DNA from: Echinococcus granulosus
Taxonomy: Eukaryota; Platyhelminthes; Cestoda; Cyclophyllidea; Taeniidae
NCBI RefSeq assembly: GCF_000524195.1
Contig: NW_020170384.1
Span: forward strand, 718,250 to 782,249
Length of the DNA stretch: 64,000 nt
Direction: 5' to 3'
Shown: positions 41,901-52,400 of the stretch, one piece after another
Position numbering within the stretch: the stretch's first letter is position 1
Layout of the letters: each line of letters opens with the position of its first letter
The notes under the pieces: generated by a model
What the model was told of the DNA's origin: nothing
Databases searched by the model: none
The model's input: the letters and a program-made list of their open reading frames with translations, nothing else
Program-made: the position numbers and the translations under genes

Positions 41901-44900
41901 AAAGTAGCGGAAGAGACAACCGCGATTGTGCAGCGCGAGGAGGAAGCCGCAGAAAGGAAGACGGCTGAATGTGCAGAGATAAGGGATGACGCCCAGCGAG
42001 ACCTAGATGAAGCACTGCCAGCACTGTACGCCTCCTTGGATGCAGTAAAGTCACTCAACAAAAACGACATCACTGAGGTTCGTGCCATGATGCGTCCTCC
42101 TGAGGGAGTACGTCTTGTTATGGAGGCCGTTTGCATAATGAAAGATGTAAAACCAAAAAAGGTGGCTGGCGACAAACCGGGTGTCAAAGTTGACGACTAC
42201 TGGGAGCCTAGTAAAACTCTGCTTCAGGATCCTGGCAAGTTCCTGGAATCTCTCCTTAACTTTGATCGCGACAACATCCCTGATGCCATCATCGCCAAAA
42301 TCCAGCCTTACATAGAGTCTGAGGCCTTCACACCACAGGCGATTGCCAAAGTTAGCAAGGCATGCACAAGCATTTGCCTTTGGGTGCGAGCCATGCATAA
42401 GTACCATAATGTAGCAAAGATGGTAGCTCCCAAGAGGGCGGCAATGAGAGCGGCTGAGGAAGACTTAAAAGAGACCGAGTACGTACTTCAAGAAGCACGC
42501 ACTCGTCTTCAATCCTGCAAAGACCGAATAGCCAGTCTACAAGTGAAGTATGATGAGTGCATGCGAAGGCAGCAGGAGCTGGAGGATAAAAGTAACCTCT
42601 GTGAGGCTCGTCTGCTGCGTGCCGACAAACTGATTGGGGGTCTGAGTAGCGAAAAGGGTAGGTGGATGGACTCTATTGTGGAGGTGGAGAGTTTGATCGA
42701 CAATCTCATTGGAAATGTGCTCTGCTCGTCAGGTATAGTAGCGTACTTAGGTCCTTTCAGTGGTGACTACAGAAAGGAAATGTACGATGAGTGGGTTGAA
42801 TGTCTGAAAGAACACAAGGTGCCTCACACCTCGACCCCAACCTTGATTAATACCTTTGGAGATCCCGTTAAGATTCGCAATTGGCATATATTTGGATTAC
42901 CAAAAGATAGTCTCTCGATAGAGAATGCTGTGATAGTTCAGTTCTCCCGCCGTTGGCCATTGTTTGTGGATCCACAGGGTCAAGCAAACCGATGGATAAA
43001 GTCATTAGAGGGTGATGAGGGTCTTGAAATTATCAAACCCTCAGAAAAAGATTTTCTGCGCACCATCGAGAACTCAATCCGATTCGGTAGACCAGTCCTC
43101 CTGGAAAATGTGGGTGAAGAACTTGATCCTTCTCTTGACCCTATCATACTGAAACAGACTTATTCACAACAAGGAGTCCTTGTCATCAAAATAGGTGACA
43201 ACGTAATTCCTTACCATCAAGACTTTCGATTCTACCTAACAACCAAGTTACCAAATCCTCATTACTCGCCAGAGAATTCCGCTCGGATAGGAATCGTTAA
43301 TTTCACATTGGCTCCAAAAGGTCTGGAGGATCAGCTTCTTGGTTTAGTTGTGGCAGAAGAACGTCCTGATTTGGAAGAAGCAAAAGGTCAGCTTATTGTC
43401 AGCAATGCAAAAATGAAGCAGGAACTTAAAGAGATTGAGGACCACATTCTAGAGAAACTAAGTTTATCTGAGGGTTCACCGGTTGACGACGTTGACCTCA
43501 TCAGTACCCTCGAAGCTTCTAAGCTGAAGTCCTCAGAGATACGCGTGAAAGTTGTTGTAGCCGAACAAACAGAAAGAGATATAGATGAGACTCGTAGTAT
43601 GTATATTCCGGTCGCCATTCGTGGCAGAATCCTTTTCTTCTGTGTCTCTTCATTGCGCAAGATTGATCGAATGTACCAGTATTCTCTGGAGTGGTTTATT
43701 AACATTTTCGTAAAAGGAATCACCAACGCAGAGAAAGCAGGTAAGAATGCATAATGATATTCTTATAAGCAAGAAGTTGAGAAATATTAAGGACTTCTTC
43801 CTCTGTTTCAGCGACTATCACAGAGCGTATAGAGAATGTGAACAATTACATCACATTCTCATTATATGCAAATGTCTGCAGAAGTCTTTTTGAACGACAT
43901 AAATTGCTATTCTCCTTTTTGATAGCCATCAAGATTCTTGAGGAAGAGAATTTGATCATTTCGGTAAGTGGTTGGACGACACCTCGTTAGGATGGATTCA
44001 CCTAGACCAAATAATTGCAATCAAAATTCGCTATTATTTAGGAAGAATGGAGGTATCTCCTATCCGGCAGTTCAGTCGGGAATAGGGACTTCCCAAACCC
44101 AGCTCCGGAATGGATATCTGATCGCATGTGGGGCGATCTTCTCACGCTGGATGCTTTGCCAAATTTTGACGGCCTTTGTTCATTTATTGTGCAAAATTTA
44201 GATGACTTTAAGGAAATCTTTGATTCACCAGAGCCCCACCGTTTTCCCTTGAAAGGTCACTGGGGCGAAAAGTTAGACAGCTTTCAACGGTTGCTGTTTC
44301 TACGTTGCTTCCGACCTGACAAAGTCACCAACGCAATGCAAGACTTTGTCGCACATCACCTTGGGCAAAACTTTATTGAACCCCAGAATACTAACCTCAC
44401 CGAAATTTTCAAGGAGAGCTCACCTACAGCTCCCATAATCTTTATCTTATCACAGGTGTGCTTTTAGAATGAAATGAAACCGAAAACGGTTTATGAAAAA
44501 GATCTTAGCACTGATTGAAATTATGAGTTTTAGGGTACAGATCCGGCTTCAGATCTCTACAGATTTGCGGAAGAAATGAACTTCGGTGGTAAGAGATTAT
44601 CAGCCATTTCACTGGGTCAGGGTCAAGGTCCACGAGCGGAAGAGATGATGCGCGCAGCTATGGAGCGTGGAATGTGGGTCTTTTTCCAGAACTGTCACCT
44701 GGCACCTTCGTGGATGCCCTCTCTGGAACGTCTAGTAGAGCAAATTGACAAGGATCGGGTCAGCAAGGACTTCCGCCTGTGGCTCACCAGTATGCCTAGT
44801 TCCAGTTTTCCTGTGTACATCCTGCAGAACGGCTCAAAGTTGACCATCGAACCACCGAGAGGCATCAAAGCCAATCTCCTTAGAACTTACCTTTCACTCA

Positions 44901-47485
44901 GTGATAAGCAGTTGAAAAGCGTTCCTAGAAAGGTTACATTGATAAATTTTTGCAGCACTTAAACGCGCATTTATTATTGAGATTAATCAAGGGATCTTTG
45001 GTTGACTTCAGAACGCGAATTTTAAGTCTCTCCTTTTGGCACTTTCATTCTTTCACGCCATTTGCATCGAGAGACGGAAGTTTGGAGCCCTAGGTTTCAG
45101 TATCCCCTACGAATTCACCACTGGTGATATGAAGATCTGCATGGACCAACTCGTTATGTTCCTCACTGAGTACGATGAAATTCCCTATAAGGTTTGCTAA
45201 TCTCTTTGGGCTTCTGGTTGTTTTGAGATAATATATATCATTTTTCTTGATGTTCTTCTGTTGTTATGAGATTAGATTTTGCAATACACTTCTGGTCAAA
45301 TCAACTATGGTGGACGCGTGACCGATGACTGGGATCGGCGTTGCCTAATGAGTATTCTCTCCGACTTCTACAATGCCTCCTCTCTTGACGCAGATCATGT
45401 ATATTCGGAATCAGGCATTTACAAGCAAATAAGTGGTGATTCGGATCACAAGGTAAAAGCTTTCCTGTAGCCTTTTTTAGTCTGAATTCCTTTTGATTTC
45501 CTTTAAAGGAAGTAAGTCGCTACTGGTATTTTTTATTCGATCGCAAATGAGAAAGATAGAAATAATGTACATTTGGGCCTGTTAGAAATTTTCAAAATAC
45601 TATAACCACCTCATCCTTTTTATTATTGCCTTTAGAGTTACCTAAAATATATTCAGTCTTTGCCAATAAATGACCTCCCTGAAATATTTGGCCTGCACGA
45701 AAATGCAAACATAACGTTCGCACAAAACGAGACCTTTCAGTTGTTGGCGGATTTGGTCCTTCTGCAACCAAAAACGAATGTCTCCTCCAAAGAAGGCAAA
45801 GCACGCGAGGATATTATTGAGGAGGTTGCTATGCAACTTCTAACTGAGTGTCCTCCATTGTTAGACGAAGCTGCCATTGTAATGAGGTACCCCATACTTT
45901 ATGAGCAGTCCATGAATACCGTTCTAATTCAAGAGGTCACAAGGTAAGTTGGTAACATGTTTCCCGATTCATTCAAAAGCTTTAAAACAACTAGTGGATG
46001 TCGTTCTTTAGATTCAACAATCTCCTAAGTGAAATTCAATCCAGTTTGCAAGAACTCGTCAAAGCAGTTAAGGGCTTAGTGGTGATGTCAGCTACACTAG
46101 AAGCCATGGCCACATCCTTATTTAATAACCAAGTTCCTGAGTTGTGGAACGTAAAGGCCTATCCTAGTTTAAAACCTCTTGGTGCCTGGATAAAGGATCT
46201 GGGAGAAAGAATTGGCAACTTAAAAGCATGGTATGACAGTGGAACACCTGTGGTATTTTGGATCAGTGGATTCTTCTTTCCACAAGCCTTCCTCACCGGT
46301 CAGCTGCAGAACTTTGCCCGCAAGCACTCACAACCTGTGGACACTGTCAGTTTTAAGTTCAAAGTGAGTTTTCTAATTGCAGCGTACATTCATATGGGCC
46401 TGGAGAGCCGTGCGATTGATTTGTTGTCTTTCCTGATAGGTAATGGAAGAGGGTTTCGCGAGTCTCCATCAAGCTCCTGCTGACGGTTGCTACATTCATG
46501 GCCTCTACCTGGAGGGTTGTGGGTGGGATCTATTGGATATGTGTTTGACAGAATCCAGACCGAGGGAGCTCTACACTCTCATGCCGATCATCTGGCTGAT
46601 TCCGGAAGCTAATAGACTAAAACCTGAGGAGGGAATTTATGAGTGTCCAGTCTACAAAACTCTATCTCGATCTGGTGAGCCTGCAGCTTTTGTCGTATTT
46701 TATGCAATTCATCGTGACATCCCTCGGCAGGAATGTGCCTTAGCATTCTTCATCATCTGTTTTTACGAAATATGCCACAACTCTTCGCAAACTAGAAATC
46801 TAATTCCAAAATTTGGACAAACGGAGCAATGAAATGGGGAATAGACTAGTTCCCAACCTAAATATGGATTTTAAGACGTGCCTGTGTAAATGGCATCTTT
46901 TTAGATCACCCACTTTAAGCAAATCTGATGTTTGGACATTTAATGATATCTGACTGTTTTAGATTTCGCCATTAGTTCCTTTATTCAATGACTCAGAAAA
47001 TGCAGCGTTAAGCCTAAACTTACTCAGGGGTGCTAGTTTTTATGATCCGACGACTTGAATACAAGTAAACCCGAATTCTTTTGGGTTATTTTCCGCTTTC
47101 AGCGACGACTATTATGACAGGTTCCGTTTTTGTTGGGAAAAATATGCAAATCCACTTTTCATTGCACTTTAAAAGGCTTTTAAGCATAACGACTATCTAA
47201 GGTGTCTGACTCATGGCACTGAAGAAATTATGCATCTTTAACGTCCTTAATGAACTAATACAGTGGTTAACTTTCCCTTAAATACTGTTCTAAGTAGTAA
47301 ATTAGCATAGCGCCTTAAATGCTTCAGTTGCTCATTTAATATTTGCGCTATTTTTATCACCAGGCGTATTGTCAACCACCGGCATGTCAACAAATTTCGT
47401 CTTTGCGATAGAGATTCCCAGCAGAGAACCTCAGAGTCACTGGGTCAAACGAGGCGTGGCTCTCTTCTGCGCTTTGGATTTCTGA
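29232..47485 (+). CDS. DNAH1: Dynein heavy chain 1, axonemal (complete gene, 35 exons)
   Basis: This gene encodes a motor heavy chain of the axonemal inner dynein arm, which hydrolyses ATP to slide doublet microtubules in motile cilia, flame cells and sperm. Joining 35 exons gives 12,702 bases, an unbroken frame of 4,233 residues, close to the 4.2-4.3 thousand usual for DNAH1. Order: N-terminal tail, linker, AAA1 (GPAGTGKT, residue about 1512), AAA2 (GPTGSGKT, 1796), AAA3 (GPTGTGKT, 2194), AAA4 (GLGGSGR, 2549), stalk and microtubule-binding tip (about 2780-3095), AAA5, AAA6 and the C-terminal domain ending ALDF. The start is the ATG at 29232 because the peptide after it matches the DNAH1 N-terminal motif (RGYYSDIL) and an in-frame stop lies just upstream. 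DNAH1 is preferred over DNAH3/7/12 because N-terminal motifs ([13 protein letters not shown]) and C-terminal wording match DNAH1. No frameshift or missing catalytic residue was seen. Exons are listed in the entries below. Confidence 0.97.
30152..30192 (+). repeat. 21-base tandem duplication in DNAH1 intron 5
   Basis: Two copies of a 21-base unit (AAACTGGTTTATTTGTGCTA plus G, then the same with one change) lie side by side inside the GC-AG intron. It is probably neutral. Confidence 0.8.
30561..34918 (+). CDS. DNAH1: DNAH1 exons 6-12 (tail)
   Basis: Exons 30561-30978, 31773-32202, 32250-32530, 32583-32733, 32808-33001, 33520-33757 and 34574-34918. They encode the rest of the N-terminal tail, which in axonemal dyneins binds intermediate and light chains and anchors the motor to the A-tubule. 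Recognisable DNAH1 blocks are [65 protein letters not shown] and [12 protein letters not shown]. The introns are mixed: 47, 52 and 74 bases beside 518, 794 and 816. The junction of exons 10 and 11 (33001/33520) is the least conserved here; AA plus T gives an Asn codon and leads into DFLRVYES, which fits the family. Confidence 0.9.
34989..36480 (+). CDS. DNAH1: DNAH1 exons 13-15 (linker)
   Basis: Exons 34989-35144, 35216-35605 and 35812-36480, all phase 0. They cover the linker, the mechanical lever that swings across the AAA ring during the power stroke. Visible conserved blocks are RAHE-like [58 protein letters not shown] and [18 protein letters not shown], the last being the signature of axonemal dynein linkers. 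Exon 13 ends at AGT|GTAGGC, a usable but imperfect donor. Confidence 0.93.
36556..37812 (+). CDS. DNAH1: DNAH1 exon 16 (end of linker and AAA1)
   Basis: A single exon of 1,257 bases carries the main ATPase site. The Walker A loop GPAGTGKT is at 37222-37245 and the Walker B region reads [20 protein letters not shown], both intact, so AAA1 should hydrolyse ATP. Upstream are the linker end ([13 protein letters not shown]) and the start of the ring ([20 protein letters not shown]). Downstream are the sensor-type [15 protein letters not shown] and [11 protein letters not shown] motifs found in all dynein heavy chains. Confidence 0.95.
37867..38818 (+). CDS. DNAH1: DNAH1 exons 17-19 (AAA2)
   Basis: Exons 37867-37982, 38051-38130 and 38199-38818. 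AAA2 has the P-loop GPTGSGKT at 38264-38287, followed by [35 protein letters not shown] and the [13 protein letters not shown] block. In dyneins AAA2 binds nucleotide but is thought not to turn it over. The donor of exon 17 is the weakest in the gene: the phase demands CTTGT|GTTAGC, which leaves a codon split 2+1. The peptide there ([17 protein letters not shown]) is plausible but the boundary could be off by a few codons. Confidence 0.88.
38869..39592 (+). CDS. DNAH1: DNAH1 exons 20-23 (AAA2-AAA3 connector)
   Basis: Exons 38869-39027, 39107-39166, 39253-39405 and 39479-39592, all phase 0. They correspond to the poorly conserved stretch between AAA2 and AAA3, with the conserved [15 protein letters not shown] in exon 22. 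Exon 21 (39107-39166) is exactly 20 codons (starting [10 protein letters not shown]) between good splice sites, and has no counterpart in vertebrate DNAH1. It could be a flatworm insertion, an alternative cassette or a false exon; skipping it keeps the frame and gives 4,213 residues. Confidence 0.8.
39662..41135 (+). CDS. DNAH1: DNAH1 exons 24-25 (AAA3 and AAA4)
   Basis: Exons 39662-40929 and 41000-41135, joined through a split Ile codon. AAA3 has Walker A GPTGTGKT at 39815-39838 and Walker [11 protein letters not shown], so it should bind and probably hydrolyse ATP as the regulatory site. GPPGGG-like [14 protein letters not shown] and [15 protein letters not shown] follow. AAA4 has GLGGSGRQS at 40880 with Arg where the P-loop Lys would be; vertebrate DNAH1 has the same change, so it is a family trait and not damage. 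Confidence 0.95.
41208..43740 (+). CDS. DNAH1: DNAH1 exon 26 (stalk, microtubule-binding tip, AAA5)
   Basis: The largest exon, 2,533 bases. It runs from the end of AAA4 through the first stalk helix (heptad-rich, about 41710-42010), the microtubule-binding domain (about 42015-42420, with [17 protein letters not shown] and [18 protein letters not shown]), and the returning helix to about 42660. AAA5 follows, with [18 protein letters not shown] and the hallmark [15 protein letters not shown] and LPNPHYSPE blocks. It ends in the AAA6 entry ([13 protein letters not shown]) with one base of an Ala codon. Confidence 0.95.
43812..46674 (+). CDS. DNAH1: DNAH1 exons 27-34 (AAA6 and C-terminal domain)
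   Basis: Exons 43812-43963, 44042-44455, 44534-44932, 45012-45191, 45276-45452, 45636-45943, 46012-46363 and 46440-46674. Introns are 68-84 bases except one of 183. Landmarks: [113 protein letters not shown] and [15 protein letters not shown]. This wording is closest to DNAH1 among axonemal dyneins. Exon 34 ends with one base of a Gly codon at TCTG|GTGAGC; the open frame continues into the intron but that extension is not coding. Confidence 0.94.
47364..47485 (+). CDS. DNAH1: DNAH1 exon 35 (C-terminus)
   Basis: Last exon after an intron of 689 bases, opened by TATCACCAG. It encodes [17 protein letters not shown] and [15 protein letters not shown] and stops at TGA 47483-47485. Vertebrate DNAH1 ends almost identically (HWIKRGVAL-CALDY). 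It is too short to show in an open-frame scan and was found by looking for the family's C-terminus. No AATAAA was seen in the following kilobase. Confidence 0.95.
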
Positions 47486-49059
47486 GTCTCATTATCTCTA
47501 ACCACTATCGCTCAATCCTCGCCAGCGAATCAGTTGTACAGCAGACAACGTATCTCCTTATCTCGCTTTACTTCTAGAGACACCTATCTTGCACATGCAT
47601 GTTTTCCAAGTTGTGATTATTGCTAAGTCAAATCTATAAGAAAAGTATTTCAACGATTGGATCCTGCAGCCCAAATCTGATCATGAAAGGTCTCATCTAA
47701 ATGACACTTCTTGCTGATGAAGTGCACTCAAATTTACCGGGTTTGTGTTCGAATGTGAGCACTCCAAAACAAGCACAGCTCAGCACCTTCATGAAAATAA
47801 GAAAACTGATTTCCCAAAATGCAGAGATGAGTGTCAGCCCGCACTTTGAAAGAGACGTTGCCATGACTGAAGGTACCATCAAAGGTTCTCAAAAATTAGT
47901 AGTTGCTGGATATTGGCTCATCTGAAAATCAATTTTCTAGGCTCTTGAAGCTCTCAGAATCTCCCTTTCTTTCATCTGTTGACAATAACTCTAGTTTTAA
48001 GGAATCGTTCTCATATTTAAGTAGAAGTGAAGGAGGCGGATGAATGAATCCTGTCAAAACAGTTTAAAGTGTTAAAACAATCTTATTCATTTAGGATTTG
48101 TCGGTCGCCGCGTTTCGCAGACATAGCGAGCTGTCTTGTGAGTGAGAGCCAAGCCATGCTTCAGCCAAGACCACCCTCTACTATTTGCCAGTTGCCGGAA
48201 CATATCATCATGTGCTCCTAAGTTCAGTGACCATCGGATACATTAGTGTTGCGTGAAAATGCGCGTCCTGAGTCCTGGGTCCACCGCTGTTTGTCACTAC
48301 ATTACATCCCATTAATCTGTACGTCTATTGCTTGGTTGAAACCCTCGACGTACTAATACCTTAACATAGCTTCCTTCAATCCCATGTGGATATTACAACT
48401 ACTCGTGTTTGATGCCTTTTACATCAGGTTATATTTCAAAGTTCCCACAGCATGATTACCAAGTACTACGAAGTTTTTTCAAGCATCGCACCATCTCACG
48501 GTTGCCCATTGTAGTAACTTTTACATACAAGAAGAACCTATGTCAGCAACATCTGCTTGAATTTTGATTACCACATCAGTAAAAAAGGTGCAGTCACTAT
48601 GAGGAGAAAACGGTAGAGGGGTGAAAAGCGAAGGTCAATTCTTCTCAATGTAATTTGCAAAACCTAAGTCATCATATTAGAAGAATGGGACTTTTTATCT
48701 AATCCATAAACCTTTCCCCCAAAATCCTGCAATGAACAAAAAGGAGAAGAGAGAAAAAGAGAAAGAGAAAAGAGAAACACTACCTCCAGAAGAACTTTAC
48801 TGTCCATAAATACAGCTGAAAGCACCCATTTCCTTAAGAGGGAGCGGGACAAGAGAAAGAGATAGAAAGAGGGCGAGATCTAAGGGCACAAGCATAGAGA
48901 CAGCCGGACAAATGGAAAAGGAGACCCAGGGGAGAGAGGTCGCGAGGTAGAGCATGCAAAAGAAACTGAACCTAGGACAGAACCACGCACACACGGCGCC
49001 TGTGGTGGGACTAAATGCACAATTGGGTACAAGCGAGGCAAAGCAAATAGGATTGACTA
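47486..49059. other. Spacer between converging DNAH1 and TLC-domain genes
   Basis: It holds the 3' UTRs of both genes. No canonical AATAAA was found on either strand close to the two stop codons. Open frames here are short and not protein-like. Confidence 0.6.
48733..48960 (+). repeat. Purine-rich (GA/AAG) tract
   Basis: About 230 bases with a strong A+G bias on the plus strand, densest at 48735-48778, where only A and G occur, and again at 48840-48880. It lies in the putative 3' UTR of the minus-strand gene, where it would be pyrimidine-rich RNA. Mirror-like segments of this kind can form triplex DNA, but nothing shows that this happens here. Confidence 0.7.
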
Positions 49060-49432
49060 CTAGTAAAGATTCCCGTTACAGTAAACACCACTTCCTACTG
49101 CTCTATTATAAGTAGCCATTCCATTCCGTTTAGGCGTAGGACGGATATAGCCAAGGGTAGCGAGAGCCTTTTTGGTTATAACGAAGACCGGGTAGCCCCA
49201 GGTGGCGTTGAGAACATCAAGGAGGACGGGGCAAGAAATGAAGTAGTTGGTGAAGGACGGCAACCTATTCTTTACGGCTAGATGGGGCCTGGAGTTGAAG
49301 TGACGGTAGAAGACCACCCAGTAGGGGAAGGGCAGGATGCATCGCCCCAGAGTGAAAAGACAGGCGAAAACGAGGGTAGCATTAGCTGCCCGCTTGTCCG
49401 CATTCTCACCTCCAATAATGCGATAGAACCAT
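49060..49432 (-). CDS. TLCD4: TLCD4-like exon 6 (C-terminus)
   Basis: Opened by GGTTTGCAG. It encodes WFYRIIGGEN, two hydrophobic segments (TLVFACLFTLGRCILPFPYW and FISCPVLLDVLNATWGYPVF), then a polar tail ending NGNLY before the stop at 49060-49062. Confidence 0.92.
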
Positions 49433-52400
49433 CTGCAAACCGATAAAAAGGGAAAATCTTGGCCTTTCCCCCTACAAAGCACGACTTAACAGCATCTGGG
49501 TAGAGATGCAGTTCCAATGAATTAAGAACTGCTGTTTAAACCTACTTAAAATAAAGTTAGCCACGATGGTAGGGAATACCTCAAATACAGCTCCAAATAT
49601 CAACCATGAAAATTGAAACTAGGTTACGACGACATTAAATTGACTGGACCATTAATTACACATTACCCCAACACATTTGCCACCAACGCCACATTTATAC
49701 GACTTCCCAATTCGCTCGTCCAAAGCCATAGGTCACACTGACGTGATCCATTTCAGTAAAAGATGAATTTGTTTGAAACAATAAGGCATCAAAGCTACTG
49801 TGGTCGATTGCTCCCCATAGAGTTCGGAGCATACTCAAAAATAAATTCAAATAAAACTACAAATGAGGTAATATAATAAGTTACTTCAAAATGTGAACAT
49901 AAAACAGGGGGACTGCTTCACCTCACATCTGACGAATATCTGAACGCAATTTTCCAAGACATTGCAGAGACATCAGTGTTCCTATACAAAACTGTCGCTG
50001 GATATGCATAAAAAATTAAATTTGGCATCTATACGACATTAACAGGTCCTGGAGACAATCACTATTGATGGCATGCAATTAGTAAGGCGTTATCAAAAAT
50101 GGTCTGTCTGAAATAAATCAGGCAATGTACTTACCAGCTATCTGTTGACATTTTTAACATGAATGGAAAAAAGGAGGCAGGAAGGTCAATTTTCCAATAG
50201 AGTGGGGAATGGAACATTTAATGGGGAGGAATAAAACGGGCAAAAGTGAGAGAAGCGACCGTCTTGTTTGGCCCTTATGTGAGTTGGTGAAACATCCTAG
50301 TTCATTGTAGCATTTTGGCACTTCGGACCCAAAATCTTCCAGCCAATGCACAATCAAGTCTACGAAGTCCAACGAACGATCTTTTTAGGTTAAAATACAT
50401 TATCAGTCTTTGGAATTCACTTAATCAGGGCAATTCCTTTCCCAACATTGCCTGGTTGTTAAGTCCATTTTCAACTACACAATAAATTTACATACTAGTC
50501 AACGGGAAACTAATACAGATGATGACCACAATTTGTCACGTGGAAGTCACATTAAATTGTAATGCAACAGATTAAACAGCCTTTAACGTTGAAGAAATCC
50601 CAAAAGCTAAAAGCCCACCGGAATCGTTCGCAACAGCTGTAACTCGTACTTGCATTGCCTTGGCCTGTTAGCAAGCTGACAGGTAGTGATAATTGAAAAA
50701 AGAAGGGAAAATGTAGAACGAGAGAGCAGAATCTCACTAATTACCAACTAACACAAATGCTACACAAGTTAATAATGCGCGAGGAGGGCTTAAATGTATA
50801 CTAGGCCAAAACAGAGTCCTCCCAGAGTCATCCGACTCCAATGCTAACCGAGATAATTATCTTTTGAAGCATTTGCACTTACAACTGAGGAAAACAGGCC
50901 TTTCTCCGACTACTCACAGATACAAATCATAGAGGAAGTAACACACTCGCATACCTACACGCTGACTTCTTAATCATTTAGCGCTGACAATGCCCACCGT
51001 TCGTGTTGCGTGCGTATCGCAATCGCCTTTCACTCCATTAGACAAACACACGCACACACACAGAGCTATAGCCAAAAAGAGTCTCTACCGCACGTTTGAC
51101 TCACCAACTGAGGAAAGGTATACAAAATGTCAAATCTCACCTTTGGTTTAGAAATGGTGTCGAAATTTCACTAGTCAGCCGAATGATGGCGTAGACAGGA
51201 GCTATCCTGTAGATCTGACAATAAAAAAAGGCCATGGTTAGGTCGCGCCTTGTAGTCACAACACGTCCAGTTAGCTGAAGTTTTGAAATTGTGTGAGCGA
51301 AGCTAAATCTGGTACACCGTAGCCCATTCTGGTGCTATGAGGATGAGTATCCGAGACCGACGCTAATTTAACGGCCTTTCAGAAGTCGGTAAAACTCGCA
51401 TAATGGCATGTAGGGCATCCACAAATAAGTGGCGGAATTGGTGTTTATAATTGGAATATAATATTCTCAGGTAATTGTGTGAATTAGTTTCTAAGCCATA
51501 ATAAAGCACGGGCTTCAAACAAGCGAAAATGAGAAATGGGGAGTCCAAAGAGAAAGCAAAAGAAAACATTCTGCTTTAGTTTAAAACACCAAACGAACGT
51601 TCCAATCAGTCTAATGTTGCCAATTCACAAGAGTAATCTGCACACAGTAAAACCTACAAGGTTCTCAAGTTCCGTTAATGGTGGATAATCTATTTTTTTC
51701 GAAATCAGAAAGAAAAGGACCCATGGGACCACTTTTTTCGAGAAGGGATTAAAAGTTACCACTGCTAAATCCTTGGGGCAACAGGTAAGCCGCTTATTAC
51801 CCATGTGTGTTTGTAGGTTTGTGTGGAAGGTGGATTTACCAGAAGACTCTGAACTCTAGAAAATTGTCGGTTTCCCGGGGTTTTAGCGATGTCCTAATGT
51901 ACTGCCACTCATAAACACACTGCAAAAGACGCGTACGCATACGCATGCATAGGCATGGGCAGGGGAGGATGCAGTGGCCTTTAAAAGCTAGTGCATAAAC
52001 GGAAGAGAAAGGTTAGGAGCTACATTCGGTCCTACCAGCAGGAAGGTGAAACAGATGACGACTACGAGGTGATGAGTGCAAAACAGAAGCAGCTCCAACC
52101 CCTTTTGGAATGTAAACATCGAGATTGTATCTAAAACAGAGACCAAAAAACAGAATGGACTTCGTTTACGCCAAAAATGTTGAGGTAGTGTATTTTTATT
52201 ACAAAGCTAGACTTATATTATTAATTTCCTGATCAGCTTTGATGCAAAATATGCCTATGTCAAGCGTACAGCGAAATAACTAAATACACGATTGATTTCA
52301 CTTTGTCAACTGGTGATAAAAACCTTATCTCAGTCGACTAATCACCAAAGGTGGATACTCGGTTCATGTGATGGACAATCACGCAAGTTTGAAGAGATAA